The notes below the pieces were generated by a model. The model saw only the letters and a program-made list of their open reading frames with translations. It made no database searches and was not told where the DNA came from. A program made the translations under genes and the position numbers. A stretch of 64,000 bases of DNA from Scilla litardierei (taxonomy: Eukaryota > Streptophyta > Magnoliopsida > Asparagales > Asparagaceae), in NCBI GenBank assembly GCA_030789695.1, contig CM061138.1:15076214-15140213 (forward strand), read 5' to 3'. How positions within the stretch are numbered: position 1 is the stretch's first letter; each line of letters opens with the position of its first letter. Below, piece by piece: positions 59,924 to 64,000 of the stretch.

Positions 59924-60326
59924 CTGCAGGCGAGAAATAGAACAAATGCATTAGTGTCGTGTACTGAAATTTTGGAGCCTTACATGTGTTCCCTTTACGC
60001 GTATCGCAGTGGGCACGGACCTGCGTGGGCCTGATCACTCCTTATTTTACACCTTTTTTCCGCATGTTTGCATGCCATTTAGATCGCCCAAATCGTGTTT
60101 TTCACGATATATCGACGATATTGCGATGCTTTTCACGATTTGTTGTTTTTGTCGCATTTCAGGTGATTTGGCGCGATTTGGAGTGATCTCGAGATGCGCT
60201 TACTCTAGACGGTCACCGACGACCTCCCCGAGGGGTATTTTGCTGTTGGAGAGGAGCGGAAGAAGAATGGACGTCGCAGGAGCGACGAGGAGGCCAAAAT
60301 AATCAGATTGGGCATTTTTTGTGTCC

Positions 60327-60705
60327 CACTCGGCCGAGTGGAGGAGCCACTCGGCCGACCAGCGAGACACTGCTTGGCCGACCAGTTCAGACACGAGTTA
60401 CCTGTGCACTCGGCCGAGCACCGAAGACCACATCGGCCGAGTGACGATACCACGTCCGCCCGAGTGGCGCCCAGACGAGGCCCTTCCAAAACATCGAAGT
60501 TGCTGTTTTTCGGCTGCCTGAGCTTCAGAAGACCCACTCGGCCGAGTGGTAAATCCCGTCCGCCCGAGTGCAGTGAAGCCATCGGCCGAGTGACGACAAC
60601 TCACTCGGCCGAGCCGCCCCCGAACTGAAGACCCCTGAAAGTCCCGACTTACTGGAAAATTGCAGGGTTTTCACTCGGCCGAGCGACTTTTGTCACTCGG
60701 CCGAG
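60327..60705. repeat. Cluster of CACTCGGCCGAGTG palindromes in the LTR
   Basis: About ten sites contain CGGCCGA or a one-base variant. The full 14-base palindrome CACTCGGCCGAGTG occurs about three times (near 60328, 60536, 60694), plus two CGCCCGAGTG variants. They lie upstream of the TATA box, thus in U3. Confidence 0.85.
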
Positions 60706-60790
60706 TGCGATGCACTGCCTGTAGTGAAAACTGCGGAAAACAGGCTGTGCAGGGGTATTTTGGTCACGATTTTTGGACGATTTTTGGGGC

Positions 60791-60798
60791 TATTTAAG
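60791..60798 (+). promoter_or_regulatory. TATA-like box of the Athila-like LTR
   Basis: TATTTAAG lies downstream of the palindrome cluster. The RNA would start near 60820 and include the hairpin array in R-U5. Confidence 0.45.
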
Positions 60799-61050
60799 CC
60801 CTGTTTTTACCCTAGTTTTGAGGGCCATCTCTAAGATTTTTTGCAGCTTTTTAGATTACTTTTTAGCTTTATTCTTGTGATTGGAGAAGAGGAAAAACTG
60901 GGATTTTTTGTTGGATTAATTGAAGAATTACATTGGTTTGCATCTCTTTTCCCTAAAAATTCTATTTTTATTGTTTATATCATTGTTGTGATGAATTCTA
61001 TTGCTTATTTCATTGATTATTTTTGTGCTATTGCTATGATTTGTGAGTAG

Positions 61051-61074
61051 TCTCCACGTCTCGGGGCGTGGGGA
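61051..61074 (+). other. Separate hairpin upstream of the array
   Basis: TCTCCACG pairs with CGTGGGGA (one G-U) around the loop TCTCGGGG. Confidence 0.55.
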
Positions 61075-61184
61075 TGAACCCTACAAGCCCTATTTCCTAT
61101 TTGTGATGAATTGGTAGAAATTGAGCTAGAATTGCTATTAGGGATTAGATTGGGATCGATTTACTACGGATAGCTAGGAATTCA

Positions 61185-61485
61185 TATCAATTGGGATTTG
61201 CAAGAGATTGGATCCCAATTTGATAGGAAGCCCTAGAAATCCGAATTGGGTTGGAGTCGGATTTTCGAAGTATCGGTTTGCAAGAGATTGGACCGATACC
61301 AGGATTTCCGATTGCAATTCCATGCCAATACCCGTTTGCAAGAGATTGGACGGGTAGGAACTATCCTAATTTAGATTGTGGACCGAGTTTGCAAGAGATT
61401 GGGCTCGGTGCGCAATTGGACGATGATGTTGATCCTAATGCTAGCTTCCCCAGGCTAGGGTTTGCAAGAGATTGGACCCAAACCT
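61185..61485 (+). repeat. Array of five hairpins with an invariant apex
   Basis: TTGCAAGAGATTGG occurs five times (61198, 61278, 61336, 61389, 61462). Each copy is flanked by complementary arms that differ in sequence: 61185-61225 (13 bp, one bulge), 61270-61299 (8 bp, GTATCGGT), 61329-61356 (7 bp, TACCCGT), 61382-61409 (ACCGAGT with GCTCGGT, 6 bp plus one G-U), 61458-61479 (GGGT, plus AGG-CCT beyond an internal loop). The apex can fold as CAA-GAGA-TTG, a GNRA tetraloop. Confidence 0.9.
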
Positions 61486-61854
61486 AGGATAGCTATAGAC
61501 AGGCAACAGCGCGAGAGCGTGAGCTTGGTTCCAACATTCAGTTGCAACTAGTTCATCCGAATTCTCTTTCTAGCAATTTTGATGCCGACGAACCACATTT
61601 ATGAAGTACGGTGAGTAGCGGGAATTCCCCATTCCCTAGACGTTCTTTATTTGATTTGATATTTCGCACATTTGTCTGACGATTGTGACAGGATCGCCCA
61701 AGGCAATTTTCTCTGTTCTCAAATAGCCAGGTTGATTCGGAGCAAGCACAGTCATTCGTCCTCCCTGTGTTCGATACCCGCTCGCTGCTACACCGTGCAC
61801 TTGCGGTAAAACTACAACCGTTCTTTGGGTGTATATCCGGAGCGATCAAGTTTT

Positions 61855-61872
61855 TGGCGCCGTTGCCGAGGA
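61855..61872 (+). other. tRNA-Asp-type primer-binding site
   Basis: TGGCGCCGTTGCCGAGGA starts six bases after the LTR end ATCA (61848). This is the site typical of Athila and related elements. Confidence 0.85.
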
Positions 61873-61991
61873 CTGCGATTTGTGACGGCATTCGTCATCG
61901 ACCACCCGGTTACTTCTTTCTTTCTCTCTCTCTTTACTTTCTTCTGTTCGCACATCCTCCCTATATTTTGTGTAAGGCCTTTGCAGGAAGA

Positions 61992-64000
61992 ATGGAGGAT
62001 GCAATGTCAACAATAGGACTCAGTCAGGAAGATTATGACTCCTTCACAGACCTCCTTAAGGAGCTTGTCGACGAGGTCCACGCTACCGGAGCTTTCGCTA
62101 TCGATGTCAAGGACCCCGACGAACAGCTATTTGCAAGTTTCGTGATGGACCAGATCTCCCCGGAGGGGACTATCGGGGGCAATGTCAGAGTTGACGTGAT
62201 CGACGACAAATTATATTTCGAAAGAGGTAGAGCAAGTGTCGAGGATCACTATACTTCGGAAGGATCTTCAGAGCAAGCCAATGTTCAGGGAGTTACACCC
62301 CATGACCCTTACTCTTGCTTCTATGAATCGTCTGATGTGTTTCTTGATTCCAGGAACGAACCGGAGCTGAACGAAAACTCTGACGATGCTAGCACAGAAT
62401 CGGAACACGCCTATTTTGATGCATTGTCCTCGCTAAGCAGTGAGTCTGACTCTTCACAAGAGAGCGCGCCACCTGAGCACGAGCTAGACCTGGATGGCAA
62501 GGAAGGAGCGGAACTCATGCGAGCCGATGAAGTAGAAGGAGAGGCGCCTCTTCAAGTAGAACTTAAACAATTACCTCCGAATCTAAGGTACGCCTTTTTG
62601 GGTGACAAGTTAACTTTCCCGGAGATAGTGAACTCCCACCTCACGCCAGACCAACTTGAAAAACTCCTAGACGTTCTTAGGAGCCACAAAGATGTCTTGG
62701 GATACACTATCTCCGATCTAAAAGGGATAAGCCCTAGGCTTTGCACGCATAGGATCCATTTGGAGGATACCGACGCCACCTCCATAGAGCCTCAAAGGCG
62801 GTTAAACCCGAACATGAAGGAGGTGGTTAAAAAGGAAATCCTAAAATTGCTAGAAGCCGGTATAATCTATCCTATTTCAGACAGTAGGTGGGTTAGCCCC
62901 GTTCACGTCGTCCCCAAGAAAGGGGGGATTACTGTCGTAAAAAATGAAAAAGGTGAGCCCATATCTACGCGCACCGTCACGGGATGGCGAATGTGCATTG
63001 ACTATAGGAAACTCAATAAAGCTACCCGAAAGGACCATTACCCATTGCCCTTCATTGATCAAATGCTTGAACGCCTTGCAAAACATAAATACTTTTGCTA
63101 TCTAGATGGGTATTCGGGATTCTTCCAAATCCCTTTACATGAAGATGACCAGGAGAAGACCACTTTCACTTGTCCCTATGGCACCTACGCCTACCGCAGG
63201 ATGCCGTTTGGCCTTTGTAATGCTCCCGCTACTTTTCAGAGGTGTATGACATCCATATTTTCCGATTACATTGAAAATATTATGGAAGTTTTCATGGATG
63301 ACTTCTCGGTTTACGGAAGTGAGTTTGACTCTTGTTTGGAAAATCTTACTAAAGTCCTAAAAAGGTGCCAACAAAACAATCTCACTCTCAATTGGGAGAA
63401 GTGTCACTTCATGGTTACGGAAGGTATAGTTCTCGGACATCTTGTCTCCTCAAGAGGAATTGAGGTAGATAAAGCAAAGATTGAGGTAATCGAGAAACTC
63501 CCTCCTCCTATTAATGTCAAGGGCATTAGAGGCTTCCTTGGTCACGCGGGGGTTCTACCGCCGCTTCATAAAGGATTTCGCCTCGATTGCCCGACCACTT
63601 ACTTCTTTGCTCGCTAAAGATATTCCTTTTGTTTTTTCAGGTGAATGCTTACAAGCCTTCAACGCCTTGAAAGAAGCACTAGTCTCAGCGCCCATCATAC
63701 AACCGCCGGATTGGAGCCTTCCTTTTGAGCTAATGTGTGATGCTAGCGACCAAGCCATTGGAGCGGTATTGGGGCAAAGAAAAGATAAGAAGCTTCATGC
63801 GATATACTATGCGAGCAAGACATTGGATGACGCGCAGAAAAACTACACAACTACCGAGAAAGAGCTTCTAGCGGTCGTCTATTCCATAGAGAAGTTTCGC
63901 TCCTACCTCCTCAGTTCCAAGGTGATTATCCACACCGACCATGCGGCATTGAAGTATCTTTTAAACAAGAAGGAGGCCAAACCTCGGTTGATTAGGTGGA
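61992..64000 (+). pseudogene. Gag-less Athila-like polyprotein with a frameshift, open at the window end
   Basis: The ATG at 61992 (MEDAMSTIGLSQEDYDS) is the first good start after the primer site. About 180 acidic, serine-rich residues follow, with no gag homology, zinc knuckle or DTG/DSG protease motif. From about 62540 it joins the region before Athila reverse transcriptase (LRYAFLGD, then WVSPVHVVPKKGG), then MCIDYRKLNK and FMDDFSVYG (near 63293). An extra G in a five-G run near 63547-63551 shifts the frame, giving a stop at 63615-63617. In the other frame the sequence continues as FYRRFIKDF, RNase H ([14 protein letters not shown]), [11 protein letters not shown] and the window end. Integrase is not in view. 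Confidence 0.85.

Larger units (their letters stand above)
52812..59984 (-). mobile_element. Second Tekay-like gypsy element, 5' LTR not in view
   Basis: Reading on the minus strand: leader, gag (59923-58796), pro-pol (to 55345), polypurine tract AAGGAGGGTAGGG (55250-55238) and 3' LTR (55237-52812). It is homologous to the element at 1129-10788 but clearly a different family, and the LTRs are unrelated by eye. Only about 60 bp of leader precede gag before the sequence changes to the Athila-like LTR, so the 5' LTR is either beyond the window or lost. Confidence 0.9.
59985..61848 (+). repeat. 5' LTR of the Athila-like element (about 1864 bp)
   Basis: The right edge is secure from the adjacent primer site; the left edge is an inference. 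It contains clustered CGGCCG palindromes (60327-60705), a TATA-like TATTTAAG (60791) and a hairpin array (61185-61485). The open frames near 60200-60630 reflect the palindromic repeats. Confidence 0.7.
59985..64000 (+). mobile_element. Athila-like Ty3/gypsy element, 5' part
   Basis: The primer site TGGCGCCGTTGCCGAGGA (61855-61872) is the tRNA-Asp type used by Athila elements, with one change from the form I recall. The reverse transcriptase (FMDDFSVYG) and RNase H belong to the Athila lineage. The right LTR edge is ATCA at 61848. The left edge, TGTG at 59985, is inferred from the switch out of the gypsy leader. The element runs off the window end, so 3' LTR and integrase are unseen. It appears inserted in the leader of the second gypsy. 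Confidence 0.85.

Noticed and set aside
61185..61485. A CRISPR-like array
   Set aside because: There are short repeats with unique flanks, but the unique parts pair with each other across the repeat, spacing is uneven, there are no cas genes and the genome is plant.
61185..61485. Hammerhead ribozymes or tRNA-like structures
   Set aside because: CTGANGA and GAAA catalytic motifs and cloverleaf arms are absent.

Overview
This window is flowering-plant nuclear DNA. Two ordinary plant genes with GT-AG introns, a cellulose synthase (CESA) and a YIP4-type Yip1-domain protein, sit on the minus strand. Around and inside them lie many transposable elements of plant type: chromovirus (Tekay-like) and Athila-like Ty3/gypsy elements, a Ty1/copia element, a Cassandra-type TRIM with 5S rRNA-like LTRs, and hAT, Mutator-like and Tourist-like DNA elements. 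The species cannot be fixed from the sequence. The very long, transposon-filled introns fit a large-genome angiosperm.

Layout. 1-1128 is repetitive flank with a purine microsatellite. 1129-10788 is a young, coding-complete Tekay-like gypsy element with 2.35 kb LTRs. Its second LTR is also the first LTR of a truncated second copy (10789-12534). 12867-13166 is a small hypothetical gene. 14332-32056 is YIP4: 275 codons in three exons, with a first intron of 16.8 kb. That intron holds a tandem duplication, an LTR pair, a Cassandra TRIM split by a decayed gypsy element, and other debris. A Mutator-like element (32493-33420) lies about 440 bp upstream of the YIP4 start. 33800-38957 is a copia element with LTRs of only about 107 bp, ending 270 bp from the CESA stop codon. 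39228-51226 is a complete 14-exon CESA (1095 aa). Its introns hold a hAT-type element containing four fold-back elements in (TA)n tracts, a tiny TRIM, a Tourist-like MITE, a hAT-type MITE and a Mutator-type MITE. 51853-52633 is a Mutator-like element carrying a flavin monooxygenase fragment (Pack-MULE). 52812-about 59984 is a second Tekay-like gypsy on the minus strand. 59985-64000 is the 5' part of an Athila-like element that runs off the window.

How the parts relate. The two host genes fit a common theme, since CESA makes cellulose at the plasma membrane and YIP4 proteins act in trans-Golgi secretion of wall material. I see no evidence of co-regulation. The most unusual signals are in the retroelements. 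(1) The LTR of the Athila-like element carries five hairpins with an invariant 14-nt apical sequence and stems that differ in sequence but keep their pairing. (2) Two different Tekay-like elements share an intron-like interruption between gag and protease at the same place and phase. One of them has a second intron inside gag plus an in-frame amber codon before pol. (3) The Athila-like element has neither gag nor protease in its usual place; an acidic open frame runs straight into reverse transcriptase.
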